NCBI GenBank assembly: GCA_051208035.1
Contig: JBPJFZ010000007.1
Span: forward strand, 124,001-188,000
DNA from: JACKOB01 sp024234575
GTDB lineage: Bacteria; Pseudomonadota; Gammaproteobacteria; Pseudomonadales; Oleiphilaceae
Reading direction: 5' to 3'
DNA: 64,000 nucleotides
The translations under genes and the position numbers were made by a program. The notes beneath the pieces were generated by a model. It was not told where the DNA came from, searched no databases, and saw only the letters and a list, made by a program, of their open reading frames with translations. The stretch's first letter is position 1, and each line of letters begins with the position of its first letter. Below are positions 44,983-54,021 of this stretch, in pieces.

Positions 44983-45798
44983 TTAGCGCTGACAATGTGG
45001 GCAAAAGTAAGTCGCTCGCCCCGACTGTTTGATCATTTTTATTAGTCCCTGGCAATGGCCGCATTTTTGCGTGGCTTTACCATAAACCGCTAGCTGCTGT
45101 TTGAAGTAGCCCGGTGCGCCGTCACTGTTGACGAAATCACGCAGGGTGGTTCCTCCTTGCTCAATAGATTGCGCTAAAACCTGCTTGATACTCGCAACCA
45201 GCCGACCAAGCCGCTCGCGGGATATTTTTCCCGCCGCGGTGGTTGGGCGGATGCCTGCCATAAAAAGCGCTTCACTGGCATAAATGTTGCCGACACCGAC
45301 TACCATTGCGCTGTTCATAATAAATGTTTTGATATTGGTCGAGCGTTTGCGAGATATATCGAACAAGTAGTCTTGATTAAATGACTCGGCTAGTGGTTCG
45401 GGGCCCAGGCTGGCGATAAGCGGATGAAGTTCGGGGGCGTCATCGGTAAAAAGAATTGCCCCAAAACGGCGCGGGTCGTGATATCGGAGCGTTTTATCAT
45501 CGCTAAAACCAAAATCAACATGATCGTGCTTTTTAACCGGTGTGGCGCCGGAAACGATACGCATACTTCCAGACATGCCCAGGTGCGCGATAATGGTTCC
45601 TGACTGAAAGCGGAAAAGCAGATACTTGGCGCGGCGCTCAATATCGAGCAAGGTTTCCCCCTCTAAAGCTTGCAGTTGCTCCGTTGGAATAGGCCAGCGA
45701 AGCTGAGCGCGGCGAAAGGTGAAGTTGATCAGCTTGCGGCCAAGTATATGCGGGGAAAGGCCGCGTCGGGTAGTCTCAACTTCTGGTAGCTCTGGCAA
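44983..45798 (-). CDS. mutM: Formamidopyrimidine-DNA glycosylase (Fpg/MutM), TTG start
   Basis: The 271-residue enzyme excises 8-oxoguanine and other oxidised purines from DNA. The catalytic N-terminus is PELPEVETTRRGL, in which the Pro follows the initiator directly. The codon before it is TTG at 45796-45798, with a CGGAGG ribosome-binding site ten bases upstream, so translation begins there although the frame is open further upstream. The C-terminal zinc finger has its four Cys (CGHC and CPHC), and the ARG-type loop residue is present in SGRATYFC. It is divergent from hyuA. Confidence 0.96.
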   Translation of the reverse strand: MPELPEVETTRRGLSPHILGRKLINFTFRRAQLRWPIPTEQLQALEGETLLDIERRAKYLLFRFQSGTIIAHLGMSGSMRIVSGATPVKKHDHVDFGFSDDKTLRYHDPRRFGAILFTDDAPELHPLIASLGPEPLAESFNQDYLFDISRKRSTNIKTFIMNSAMVVGVGNIYASEALFMAGIRPTTAAGKISRERLGRLVASIKQVLAQSIEQGGTTLRDFVNSDGAPGYFKQQLAVYGKATQKCGHCQGLIKMIKQSGRATYFCPHCQR

Positions 45799-45900
45799 GG
45801 TTAAGGGCCTCCGATAGTGGTTGCATGTGTCTGGCGATGGGCAGCCGAAGCAGTGGGCGTTATAATTGACATATTTTAACGAGAGTATGTGGCAACTACC

Positions 45901-47937
45901 ATGGCAGAGCCAGCGAACCAAGTCATCCTGGGAATTGATACCGGCGGCACCTTTACCGATTTTGTGATGTACCGAGATCAGGGTATCGTTATACATAAGG
46001 TGTTGTCGACGCCAGAGAACCCGTCAGTGGCAATTTTGCAGGGTGTTCATGAATTGTTGGGCGACGATTTCGCCGACATCGACCTTGTTATCGTGCATGG
46101 TAGTACCGTTGCCACGAATGCTGCGCTGGAGCGAAAGGGCGTAAAGACGGTTTATGTCGCCAACAAAGGTTTTAAAGACTTGCTGACGATTGGTCGCCAA
46201 GCCAGAAAAGAGCTTTACAATTTACAGCCAGAGGTCGAGCAGCCACCTGTCCCGGATGCACTTTGTGTAGAGGTGAATTGTCGGCGTGATGCTGCCGGAG
46301 AATTGGTGGTGGCACTCACCGATAAAGAAATAACGGCCCTGCAAGATAAGGTGGCGGCACTCAAGCCGGAAGCGATCGCCATCAACCTCTTGTTTTCCTA
46401 TGTGAACGATGATGAAGAGAGGTGTCTGGAAAACGCACTGAAAAGCCAATGCTTTGTTTCCCGTTCGTCCTTTGTATTGCCTGAATATAAAGAATACGAA
46501 CGTGGCATGGCTACCTGGCTGAATGCATGGCTTGGCCCCCTGGTTGAGCGCTATTTGTCATCCCTGGCGGAAAAGCTTGGCAATACGCCCGTATCGGTAA
46601 TGCAGTCATCTGGCGGCACGATCAGCCTGGATCAGGCCGCACAAAGGGCAGTCAATCTTATGCTGTCAGGCCCAGCCGGTGGTTTAGCTGCAGCACGGTT
46701 TATTGGCGCTGCTGCGGGTTGTTCGCGGCTAATGACCTTTGATATGGGTGGTACCTCCAGCGACGTTGCGTTAATTGATGGCGCGATTCAGTTAACTAAC
46801 GAGGGCAGTATTGGGCCTTATCCAGTTGCTGTACCGATGGTCGATATGCATACCATTGGTGCTGGTGGCGGGTCTATTGTCTGGATTGATGAGGGCGGGA
46901 TGTTGCAAGTGGGGCCGCAGTCCGCGGGCGCGGTGCCAGGGCCCGCTTGTTACGGCAAAGGTGGCATGCAGGCGACGGTTACAGATGCCAATCTGATACT
47001 GGGAAGGTTGCTGCCAGAGGCTTTTCTGGGAGGCGCAATGCACCTTGACGTCTCCGCAGCAAAAGTCGCGTTGCAGAGTATCGCTGACGCGATGGGTGTA
47101 TCTTTGCTGGAGGCTGCGGAAGGCGTTATTGCTCTGGCAAATGAGCACATGGCTCGTGCGCTGCGGACAATTTCGGTGCAGCGTGGATACAATCCGGCAG
47201 AGTTTGTACTCTGTGCTTTTGGCGGTGCTGGTGGGTTGCATGTGTGCGCACTGGCAGAGGCGATGGATATCTCCTCAGCAATTGTGCCGGTGCATGGCGG
47301 TGTTTTGTCTGCGCTGGGGATGGTTGTTGCGCCCAGAGAGCGCCAGTTTACGCACACACTTAATGTATTTTTGCAGAAACTTACCAGCGCGGAAATGGTT
47401 ACTTATTGTGATGAGCTGATACGGCGTGGCGTTACCGAATTGGTTCATGAGGGAGCTAGAAACGACGAGATTAAGCTAAAGTTGTCGCTGGATTGCCGAT
47501 ATATCGGGCAGTCATTTACGCTAAACCTAAGTGTCTACGAGAGCTTCGCGAAGGGTTGGTCAGAAGGTATTGCTGGGTTTGATTTATCCTGTCTGTCGGA
47601 CCGGTTTCACAAATTACATAAAGACAGATATGGTCATCGCATGCCGTTGGCCGTTGAGTTAGTGAATATCAGAGTGTCGACCTATACTGAAGCGATTGAA
47701 ATCTCCTTACCTTCGGTCAATAACAATGCAGACAGCGTGAGAGACACCTGTCTTACTGACCCAGGATCAGGTGTGTTACAACGCGACACTATGCAGCAGG
47801 GTAATGATTATTTTGGGCCGCTACTGGTAACGGATGCCGTATCTACGATTTATGTTTCGCCCGACTGGCGGGTGCAACGTGATGCGTTCAATAATCTTTT
47901 ATTAAACCGGCTTCGGGAGCCACAGGTAAATGAATGA
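45901..47937 (+). CDS. hyuA: Hydantoinase A / 5-oxoprolinase family protein
   Basis: The product (678 residues) has the ATP-binding hydantoinase A fold: LGIDTGGTFTDFVMY at the N-terminus, VHGSTVATNAALERKG, and the second phosphate loop MTFDMGGTSSDVAL near residue 285. This family cleaves cyclic amides such as hydantoins or 5-oxoproline with ATP, normally together with a HyuB subunit. No hyuB is adjacent, so the true substrate is open. A GTG at 45889 in the same frame is an alternative start. The last eight bases overlap a GGDEF gene. Confidence 0.9.
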   Translation: MAEPANQVILGIDTGGTFTDFVMYRDQGIVIHKVLSTPENPSVAILQGVHELLGDDFADIDLVIVHGSTVATNAALERKGVKTVYVANKGFKDLLTIGRQARKELYNLQPEVEQPPVPDALCVEVNCRRDAAGELVVALTDKEITALQDKVAALKPEAIAINLLFSYVNDDEERCLENALKSQCFVSRSSFVLPEYKEYERGMATWLNAWLGPLVERYLSSLAEKLGNTPVSVMQSSGGTISLDQAAQRAVNLMLSGPAGGLAAARFIGAAAGCSRLMTFDMGGTSSDVALIDGAIQLTNEGSIGPYPVAVPMVDMHTIGAGGGSIVWIDEGGMLQVGPQSAGAVPGPACYGKGGMQATVTDANLILGRLLPEAFLGGAMHLDVSAAKVALQSIADAMGVSLLEAAEGVIALANEHMARALRTISVQRGYNPAEFVLCAFGGAGGLHVCALAEAMDISSAIVPVHGGVLSALGMVVAPRERQFTHTLNVFLQKLTSAEMVTYCDELIRRGVTELVHEGARNDEIKLKLSLDCRYIGQSFTLNLSVYESFAKGWSEGIAGFDLSCLSDRFHKLHKDRYGHRMPLAVELVNIRVSTYTEAIEISLPSVNNNADSVRDTCLTDPGSGVLQRDTMQQGNDYFGPLLVTDAVSTIYVSPDWRVQRDAFNNLLLNRLREPQVNE

Positions 47938-48784
47938 GTTAGAAGTCGAGCACTGTGTTCAATTAACCGCTAACGAAACCGCAACCAGCTTAATCAACGA
48001 ATGCTGTCATTTGATTAGTGCTTTGGTGCAGGCCACCTCAGTTACTTTTATGCCAGCCGATGATGCTGTCTCTGCACAGCAGCCTGGCGTGACAACATTT
48101 GATGTAGCTAAAGAAAACATTGTATTCGGTAGAATGATTGTAGAAGCCCCGCATGATGTCAGTACTCGAAAATCACAGATTTATCCTGTAACTGCGCTAT
48201 TAGCAAATCAGTTGACGCTGTTAAATCGCTGTGCCCGCGATCTTCTTACGGGGCTTTACAATCGACAGGCCCTGGATGATCGGCTAAAAGAGATTTTCAC
48301 TCACACCGAACAGCACGATAAGCGACGTGTCATCCATCAACGCGTGCTTGCGGTAATTGATATTGACCACTTCAAAAAGATCAATGACACCTACGGTCAT
48401 CTCTATGGTGACGAGATTCTCGTTTTATTTTCTGGCCTGCTAAAAGAGACCTTTCGCGCTGAAGACTGGTTGTTCCGATACGGTGGTGATGAGTTTGTCA
48501 TCATCATGAATGACACATCTGTCAGTGACGCAAAAGCGGTAATCGAACGGTTGCAACAGCGTGTTTCGGGCTTCAAGTTTCCTGCTGTCGAGAAGGTAAC
48601 GTTGTCTATTGGCTATACCCTGATTGATCAAAAGGCTGGTATAGGTGAAGTGTTTGACCGAGCCGATCATGCGCTTTACTGGATTAAAAAGCAGGGTAGA
48701 AATGGCGCTTGCTCGCATGAGGCGTTGGCTGAGCAGGGGGACGGTAAGCAAAGTGCCTATGATGGCGGTGTTGAGTTGTTTTAA
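47930..48784 (+). CDS. Soluble GGDEF diguanylate cyclase
   Basis: This 284-residue protein has no membrane segment. The N-terminal 95 residues do not match a sensor domain I can name, though they could be a small GAF-like domain. The C-terminal GGDEF domain is intact: VIDIDHFKKINDTYGHLYGD and the active site FRYGGDEFVIIM, so cyclic di-GMP synthesis is expected. Its start overlaps hyuA by eight bases, suggesting translational coupling, and its end overlaps the convergent rsmD by four bases. Confidence 0.92.
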   Translation: MNELEVEHCVQLTANETATSLINECCHLISALVQATSVTFMPADDAVSAQQPGVTTFDVAKENIVFGRMIVEAPHDVSTRKSQIYPVTALLANQLTLLNRCARDLLTGLYNRQALDDRLKEIFTHTEQHDKRRVIHQRVLAVIDIDHFKKINDTYGHLYGDEILVLFSGLLKETFRAEDWLFRYGGDEFVIIMNDTSVSDAKAVIERLQQRVSGFKFPAVEKVTLSIGYTLIDQKAGIGEVFDRADHALYWIKKQGRNGACSHEALAEQGDGKQSAYDGGVELF

Positions 48785-49419
48785 CTTGCGCTGTTTTTTG
48801 CGTGTCGTCGGAAAAGGCGATAAATAACCTGCCCCGCCTGCTTTTGTTTGATTTCTTCCCAGTTTCCGGGGGTATCGAGTTTCGTCAGTTCCGCTTCAGA
48901 CTCGATATAAATGAGTGCACTCTCGCCCAGCCAGTGTTGGCTTTCGAGCAGGGTCATCATCGGCGCTAGCAATCCTTGACGAAATGGGGGGTCGGCAAAA
49001 ACGACTTCGTAAGTCATGCCTTTCGGATTGGTTTGCAGAAAGTTCATCACATTAAACTGGAGGACTTCCGTTCTAGCTGAGTGTGGGGTAGGCTCGCAAC
49101 CGGCATCAAGCAACTTAACGTTTTGTCTTAGTTGCTGGCAGGAACTCGCTGAACTGTCCACAAAGGTCGCCGTTTTTGCGCCTCTTGAAAGCGCTTCGAG
49201 ACCAAGAATGCCGGTTCCTGCAAACAAGTCGAGGCAAGAGCGGGCCTCTATATCAAAACTCAGCCAGTTAAAAAGTGTTTCTCTGACGCGATCAGGCGTT
49301 GGCCTTAGGCCATCCCAGGCAGTAAAGGATATGCGTCTGCTGCGCCAGCTTCCACCAATAATGCGCAGCTGTGAAGTGGCTGTTTTTGGCTTGCCAGCGG
49401 TTTTTTTTGCTTTCGACAC
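48781..49419 (-). CDS. rsmD: 16S rRNA (guanine966-N2)-methyltransferase RsmD
   Basis: The enzyme (212 residues) methylates G966 of 16S rRNA. The family start LRIIGGSWRSRRI, the SAM loop CLDLFAGTGILGLEALSRGA and the catalytic VVFADPPF (DPPF motif) are all present. I prefer a GTG start at 49419 (followed by SKAKKT), preceded by AAGAG, to the upstream ATG at 49503, because it gives the usual length. It is divergent from ftsY, the common arrangement. Confidence 0.94.
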   Translation of the reverse strand: MSKAKKTAGKPKTATSQLRIIGGSWRSRRISFTAWDGLRPTPDRVRETLFNWLSFDIEARSCLDLFAGTGILGLEALSRGAKTATFVDSSASSCQQLRQNVKLLDAGCEPTPHSARTEVLQFNVMNFLQTNPKGMTYEVVFADPPFRQGLLAPMMTLLESQHWLGESALIYIESEAELTKLDTPGNWEEIKQKQAGQVIYRLFRRHAKNSAS

Positions 49420-49603
49420 GATTGCACTCTTGTATTGACGGATGAGGTGGCGGGTTAGCTCTCTTGGCCAGAAACCAAAAAAGTGTAATGGGTATCTCAC
49501 CAACTTGGAATACGTTACTGCAATTTTACCGGGCGCATTGTTACCAAATATGATTTTTGCCGGGTTTGATGTGATTGAGTCTCATCATTTAGCGGAATCT
49601 CTG

Positions 49604-49609
49604 TATAAT
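49604..49609 (+). promoter_or_regulatory. Candidate -10 element for ftsY
   Basis: A perfect TATAAT lies 133 bases before ftsY in the divergent rsmD-ftsY gap. No good -35 hexamer sits at 16-18 bases upstream, so the assignment is weak. Confidence 0.3.
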
Positions 49610-49741
49610 GCTTGGCCATTGCGTTAGCAAGTATCCTGCAACCTGGATATTTTCATCAAAACGAAAATGGATTGAGTGTAATCCCTAAACTGACAATCAC
49701 TCCCGGAGATTTATCTCCCCCAATTTTAAGTAGACAGTATC

Positions 49742-50908
49742 ATGCAAGGAATTGAATTTATATCGATAGGCGTGCTCATACTGCTTGTCGTGCTTTTTGT
49801 TGTTGATATGATTCGCGCCCGGTCTGGCAAGCCCACACCGCAGCCAGTACTGCAGCGAACCTCTCCAGTCAGCTCGGCTCCCGCAGTCTCTTCTGGTGCG
49901 GATGTGCCGCCCGCGAAAGTTGCAGCAGACGTTAAGGTGCAGGTACCTGACGCTGAGAAACCCGCGCTTGTCGAAGTACCAAGTAAAGAAAACCTCTTTA
50001 TCCGAATGAAGCAGGGGTTAGGTAAAACCCGCTCGAACCTGACTGATACCCTCGCCACCCTGTTTATGGGCAAGAAAGCAATCGACGATGATTTGCTGGA
50101 AGAGATCGAAACAGTGCTGCTCACGTCCGATGTCGGTATGGCCGCCACTACCGAAGTGATCTCCCGCATTACCGAAAAAGTCGCCAGAAAGCAGCTAACG
50201 GATGCTGATGCGCTTTACAGCTTACTTAAAGAAGAGCTGTGTGAGTTGTTGGCTCCCAGCACGGCAACTCTGGAGATTAAAAAGAGCGAAAACCCCTTTG
50301 TTTTTCTGGTCGTAGGGGTCAATGGTGTAGGCAAAACTACCACTATTGGCAAGCTTGCCAAGAAGTACCAGCAAGAAGGTAAAAAAGTAATGCTCGCTGC
50401 TGGCGACACATTTCGGGCGGCCGCTGTCGAACAATTACAGGTGTGGGGTGAGCGTAATAACGTTCCGGTCGTCGCACAGCATACGGGCGCTGATAGCGCC
50501 TCGGTGATTTTTGATGCGGTACAATCTGCCAAGGCAAAAGGGGTCGATATTGTTATTGCCGATACCGCTGGACGCTTACAAAATAAAGACAACTTGATGG
50601 CAGAGCTTGAAAAAGTTGTTCGGGTAATGCGCAAGCTAGACCCCAAAGCGCCTCACGAGGTGATGTTGGTTCTCGATGCTGGCACTGGCCAGAACGCGTT
50701 AAGTCAGGCGCAGTTATTTAAACAGTGTGTGGGGGTAACTGGTATCACCCTCACCAAGTTAGACGGTACTGCTAAGGGCGGTATAATTTTCGCTATCGCC
50801 AAGCAGCTTGAGTTGCCAATTCGCTTTATCGGCGTTGGTGAACAAATCGATGATTTACGCACGTTTAATTCTCAGGAGTTTGTGGATGCGTTGTTCGACA
50901 AGAGCTAA
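49742..50908 (+). CDS. ftsY: Signal recognition particle receptor FtsY
   Basis: The 388-residue GTPase receives ribosome-SRP complexes at the inner membrane. A short hydrophobic N-terminal stretch (about residues 8-24) and a Pro/Ala/Lys-rich A domain precede the NG domain. GTPase motifs are GVNGVGKTTTIGKLA, DTAGRLQNK, and TKLDGTAKGG. The N-terminal segment IGVLILLVVLFVVDMI could be a true membrane anchor. It heads the ftsY-ftsE-ftsX group with 36 bases to ftsE. Confidence 0.97.
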   Translation: MQGIEFISIGVLILLVVLFVVDMIRARSGKPTPQPVLQRTSPVSSAPAVSSGADVPPAKVAADVKVQVPDAEKPALVEVPSKENLFIRMKQGLGKTRSNLTDTLATLFMGKKAIDDDLLEEIETVLLTSDVGMAATTEVISRITEKVARKQLTDADALYSLLKEELCELLAPSTATLEIKKSENPFVFLVVGVNGVGKTTTIGKLAKKYQQEGKKVMLAAGDTFRAAAVEQLQVWGERNNVPVVAQHTGADSASVIFDAVQSAKAKGVDIVIADTAGRLQNKDNLMAELEKVVRVMRKLDPKAPHEVMLVLDAGTGQNALSQAQLFKQCVGVTGITLTKLDGTAKGGIIFAIAKQLELPIRFIGVGEQIDDLRTFNSQEFVDALFDKS

Positions 50909-50944
50909 CGCTAACGAGCTGGCATCTGTCGCGGCGCACAGATC

Positions 50945-51649
50945 ATGATTTGCTTTGACGGCGTAGATAAGCACTATCCGGGCGGGCATGAAGCACTGTC
51001 GGATGTCAGCTTCGAAATTGGTCGTGGCGAAATGGTGTTTCTTACCGGTCACTCTGGCGCCGGAAAAAGTACCCTGCTTAAATTAATGATGCTGATGGAG
51101 CGACCATCCGCAGGTCGTATTGTGGTTGGCGGTCAGGAATTAACAACGATCCATCGACGTAAGATACCCTATTATCGTCGCCATATTGGCGTCGTGTTTC
51201 AGGATCACCAGCTGCTTTTTGATCGCACAGTATTTGACAACGTTGCCTTGCCGCTGGAAATATGCGGCACACCGCCGTTGGAAATAGGCCGGAGAGTGCG
51301 CGCCGCTCTCGATAAAGTCGGGCTATTGAAAAAAGAACGCGCATTGCCGATTCATTTGTCTGGTGGTGAGCAGCAACGGGTCGGTATTGCCCGTGCAGTG
51401 GTGAATAAACCCCCTTTATTGTTGGCAGATGAGCCCACAGGAAACCTCGACCCCAAGCTGTCGGCCGATATCATGCGGCTTTTTCAGCAATTCAGTCAGG
51501 TTGGGGTGACAGTGCTGGTGGCTTCGCACGACTTTGCGCTGATCTCTCACATGAATAAGCGATTACTGACCCTGGCAGATGGTCGGCTGGTGAGTGAATC
51601 CGCTGTTCCTCGGCCGATAAATTCCGGAGGCCGTTTTGAGCGAACATAG
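50945..51649 (+). CDS. ftsE: Cell division ATP-binding protein FtsE
   Basis: The 234-residue ABC ATPase works with FtsX to control septal peptidoglycan amidases. Walker A (GHSGAGKSTLLK), signature (LSGGEQQRVGIARA) and Walker B (LLLADEPTGNLD) are intact. It overlaps ftsX by 14 bases, so the two are translationally coupled. Confidence 0.97.
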   Translation: MICFDGVDKHYPGGHEALSDVSFEIGRGEMVFLTGHSGAGKSTLLKLMMLMERPSAGRIVVGGQELTTIHRRKIPYYRRHIGVVFQDHQLLFDRTVFDNVALPLEICGTPPLEIGRRVRAALDKVGLLKKERALPIHLSGGEQQRVGIARAVVNKPPLLLADEPTGNLDPKLSADIMRLFQQFSQVGVTVLVASHDFALISHMNKRLLTLADGRLVSESAVPRPINSGGRFERT

Positions 51650-52649
51650 CGCATCCAGAAACACAGAAAGAGCGGGGGCAAAGTCCGCGGTTAAAAAAGA
51701 CGCACAGGGGGCAACGAGTGCGTCTCAGGCACCGCTGCTAAAAAGCTATTTTCTCAATCATCGTAAAGTCGCAAAGCAGAGTGTGGTTCGACTATTTCGT
51801 TACCCGGTGGCCACTTTGATGAACTGGCTGGTTATAGGTATTGCTATATCGTTTCCTGCGGCGTCATTATTATTGCTCGTTGATCTTGATGACGTTGCTG
51901 CCAACGTCAAGGATGGCAATCAAATTACGCTGTTCCTGAAGTCACAGATCAGTACCGCCGGTGGCGAGAAACTAACGCTATCATTAAGCCAGCACTCAAG
52001 CATCGAGAAGGTTACGTTTATCGATAAAGACCAGGCTCTTTTGCAATTAAAAGATATCGCCGGTTTTGATGAAGCACTTGCACTGCTTGATGAAAATCCG
52101 CTCCCCGCGACCATTCTGGTGACGCCCTCGGCCTCTTTGGTGTCTGCGGAGCAAATTTCGAAACTGGGTCAAGAGTTAGGCGCCATGTCAGAGGTAGATC
52201 GTTTGCAAATGGATTTGGAGTGGGTGAAGCGATTGTTTGCCATTATGGATCTGGTTAGCCGGATTGTCGTTGTAGTTGGCTTTCTGTTTATTCTGGCGGT
52301 GATGTTAGTAATCAGTAATACGATTCGGCTGGCGATAGAAAATCGCCGTAAAGAAATAACTGTGGTAAAACTGGTGGGTGGCACCGATAGCTTTGTCCGC
52401 AGACCGTTTCTCTATATGGGATTATGGTTTGGCGCAGGCGGCGCACTCATTGCGGCAGTGTTAATTGAGCTTGGCTTCGGCTGGCTCAATCAGTCAGTAG
52501 TGCCATTAGCTTCATCTTATGGCAGCACTTTTCGTTTATCCGGGCTGGGTGTCTTGTCGCTTCTGGCGTTGCTGGGAATTGGTATGTCCTTGGGGTGGCT
52601 GGGTGCGAGGCTGGCGGTAAGAAGGCATCTGCAAGGTATCGAACCCTGA
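51636..52649 (+). CDS. ftsX: Cell division protein FtsX
   Basis: The 337-residue inner-membrane partner of FtsE has a polar N-terminal extension (about 60 residues), a first membrane helix (MNWLVIGIAISFPAASLLLL), a periplasmic domain of about 100 residues that in relatives contacts EnvC-type amidase activators, and three further helices near the C-terminus. The family pattern LVGGTDSFVRRPFLYMGLWFG is present. The FtsE-FtsX-RpoH order is conserved in gammaproteobacteria. Confidence 0.96.
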   Translation: MSEHSASRNTERAGAKSAVKKDAQGATSASQAPLLKSYFLNHRKVAKQSVVRLFRYPVATLMNWLVIGIAISFPAASLLLLVDLDDVAANVKDGNQITLFLKSQISTAGGEKLTLSLSQHSSIEKVTFIDKDQALLQLKDIAGFDEALALLDENPLPATILVTPSASLVSAEQISKLGQELGAMSEVDRLQMDLEWVKRLFAIMDLVSRIVVVVGFLFILAVMLVISNTIRLAIENRRKEITVVKLVGGTDSFVRRPFLYMGLWFGAGGALIAAVLIELGFGWLNQSVVPLASSYGSTFRLSGLGVLSLLALLGIGMSLGWLGARLAVRRHLQGIEP

Positions 52650-53026
52650 TGTTTTTAGTCGCGGTATTGAAGCCTGCAAGACTGCCTTAACGTAAATTAA
52701 CTTGCTTTCTGCACGTCCTGTTTTATATTTCTACCTCTATTTTTGAATTACATCACTATTATTCAAAAATTTAAGGATTTTTTATAAAATCGCCCTTGAA
52801 ATTGGCTCTATTACCCCAATGAATAAGGGTCATAATTATATAAAGCTACTTTGATGACGCGATAATTTGTTGATCGTAGGTAATATTATCGAAGTAGCAT
52901 TCGAATTTTTAAGTGAACTTTTTGTTCTTTTGATTGTCGAATAGCAGAGTATGTCATAGCCGTAGAATTAAAAAGCAACGGTCGTGACGCACGGTTTTGG
53001 CATCAACAAATTTTGTGGAGGTTTAC
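52650..53026. other. Intergenic region upstream of rpoH
   Basis: These roughly 377 bases are AT-rich in their middle and should hold the rpoH promoters and its translated leader. I could not identify a convincing sigma-70, sigma-E or terminator element by eye. The strong ribosome-binding site TGGAGG (53016-53021) is the only clear signal. Confidence 0.5.
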
Positions 53027-53881
53027 ATGGGTACAAGCTTGCAGCCAGTGGATATGATGATTCCTGGGGCTAACCTTGAATCCTACATTCAAACGGTTAA
53101 CCGTATCCCTATTCTTACAGTAGAAGAAGAGCGAGCGCTGGCCGAAAGACTTCAGCAAGAAGGCGATCTTGAAGCTGCCCGAAGGCTGGTTATGTCGCAC
53201 TTGAGATTTGTTGTGCATATTGCCAAAAGCTACGCAGGCTACGGGTTATCGCAATCTGACCTGATTCAGGAAGGCAATGTTGGCTTGATGAAGGCTGTAA
53301 AAAGGTTTAACCCAGAGTTTGGTGTCAGGCTAGTATCCTTTGCTGTGCACTGGATTAAAGCCGAGATTCATGAGTTTATCCTGCGTAATTGGCGAATTGT
53401 CAAAGTTGCTACCACCAAGGCGCAACGTAAGCTTTTCTTTAATCTGAGAAGTGCCAAGAAGCGTTTGGGATGGCTTAATAATGCCGAAGTCAATGCGGTT
53501 GCTGAAGATTTGGGTGTAGAGCCAAAAACTGTTCGGGAAATGGAAGGCAGATTAAGCGCTTATGATGCTGCGTTTGACGCAGGTGCAGATGATGATGACG
53601 AGAAGGCGTATCAATCACCTGCATACTATTTAGAGGACAAGCGTTACGATCCGGCTGTGCAGATTGAAAAGAGCAATTGGACCGAAGACTCAAACTCCCG
53701 TTTGCACGAGGCATTGCATGAGCTGGATGAGCGCAGCCAGGACATACTGCGCGAGCGTTGGCTAAACGAAGGCAAGTCGACTTTGCATGATCTTGCCGCT
53801 AAATATGGCGTATCAGCTGAAAGAATACGTCAGCTGGAAAAGAACGCAATGAAGAAAGTGCGGGTGATGATGGAAGCGTAA
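53027..53881 (+). CDS. rpoH: RNA polymerase heat shock sigma factor RpoH (sigma-32)
   Basis: The 284-residue group 3 sigma factor directs transcription of heat-shock genes. It has the RpoH box region (VKVATTKAQRKLFFNL, corresponding to the QRKLFFNLR signature), region 2 with LIQEGNVGLMKAVKRF and region 4 with YGVSAERIRQLEKNAMKKV. The start at 53027 (MGTSLQPVD) is set by TGGAGG upstream. It stands after ftsX, its usual place. Nearby hslO, hslR and djlA are typical members or relatives of its regulon. Confidence 0.98.
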   Translation: MGTSLQPVDMMIPGANLESYIQTVNRIPILTVEEERALAERLQQEGDLEAARRLVMSHLRFVVHIAKSYAGYGLSQSDLIQEGNVGLMKAVKRFNPEFGVRLVSFAVHWIKAEIHEFILRNWRIVKVATTKAQRKLFFNLRSAKKRLGWLNNAEVNAVAEDLGVEPKTVREMEGRLSAYDAAFDAGADDDDEKAYQSPAYYLEDKRYDPAVQIEKSNWTEDSNSRLHEALHELDERSQDILRERWLNEGKSTLHDLAAKYGVSAERIRQLEKNAMKKVRVMMEA

Positions 53882-53900
53882 GCGGCCAGCGTTATCCTGA

Positions 53901-53925
53901 AAACCGCCAGCAGGCGGTTTTTTTT
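53901..53925 (+). terminator. Intrinsic terminator of rpoH
   Basis: A perfect 8-bp stem (aaaccgcc / ggcggttt) with an AGCA loop followed by a T-run lies 20 bases past the rpoH stop. Confidence 0.95.
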
Positions 53926-54021
53926 CATCTATAGAAAAGTAAAAAGGTTGCCCAGCCTTCAGGTGTTATCGGGTGGGTGAGAAATGCTAGAGTTTGGGCT
54001 GGCGTAAAAGGAATGTTATTT

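Noticed and set aside
45799..45996. N-terminal extension of mutM
   Set aside because: The catalytic Pro must follow the initiator, and a good ribosome-binding site precedes the TTG at 45798, so the upstream open frame is not translated as part of the enzyme.
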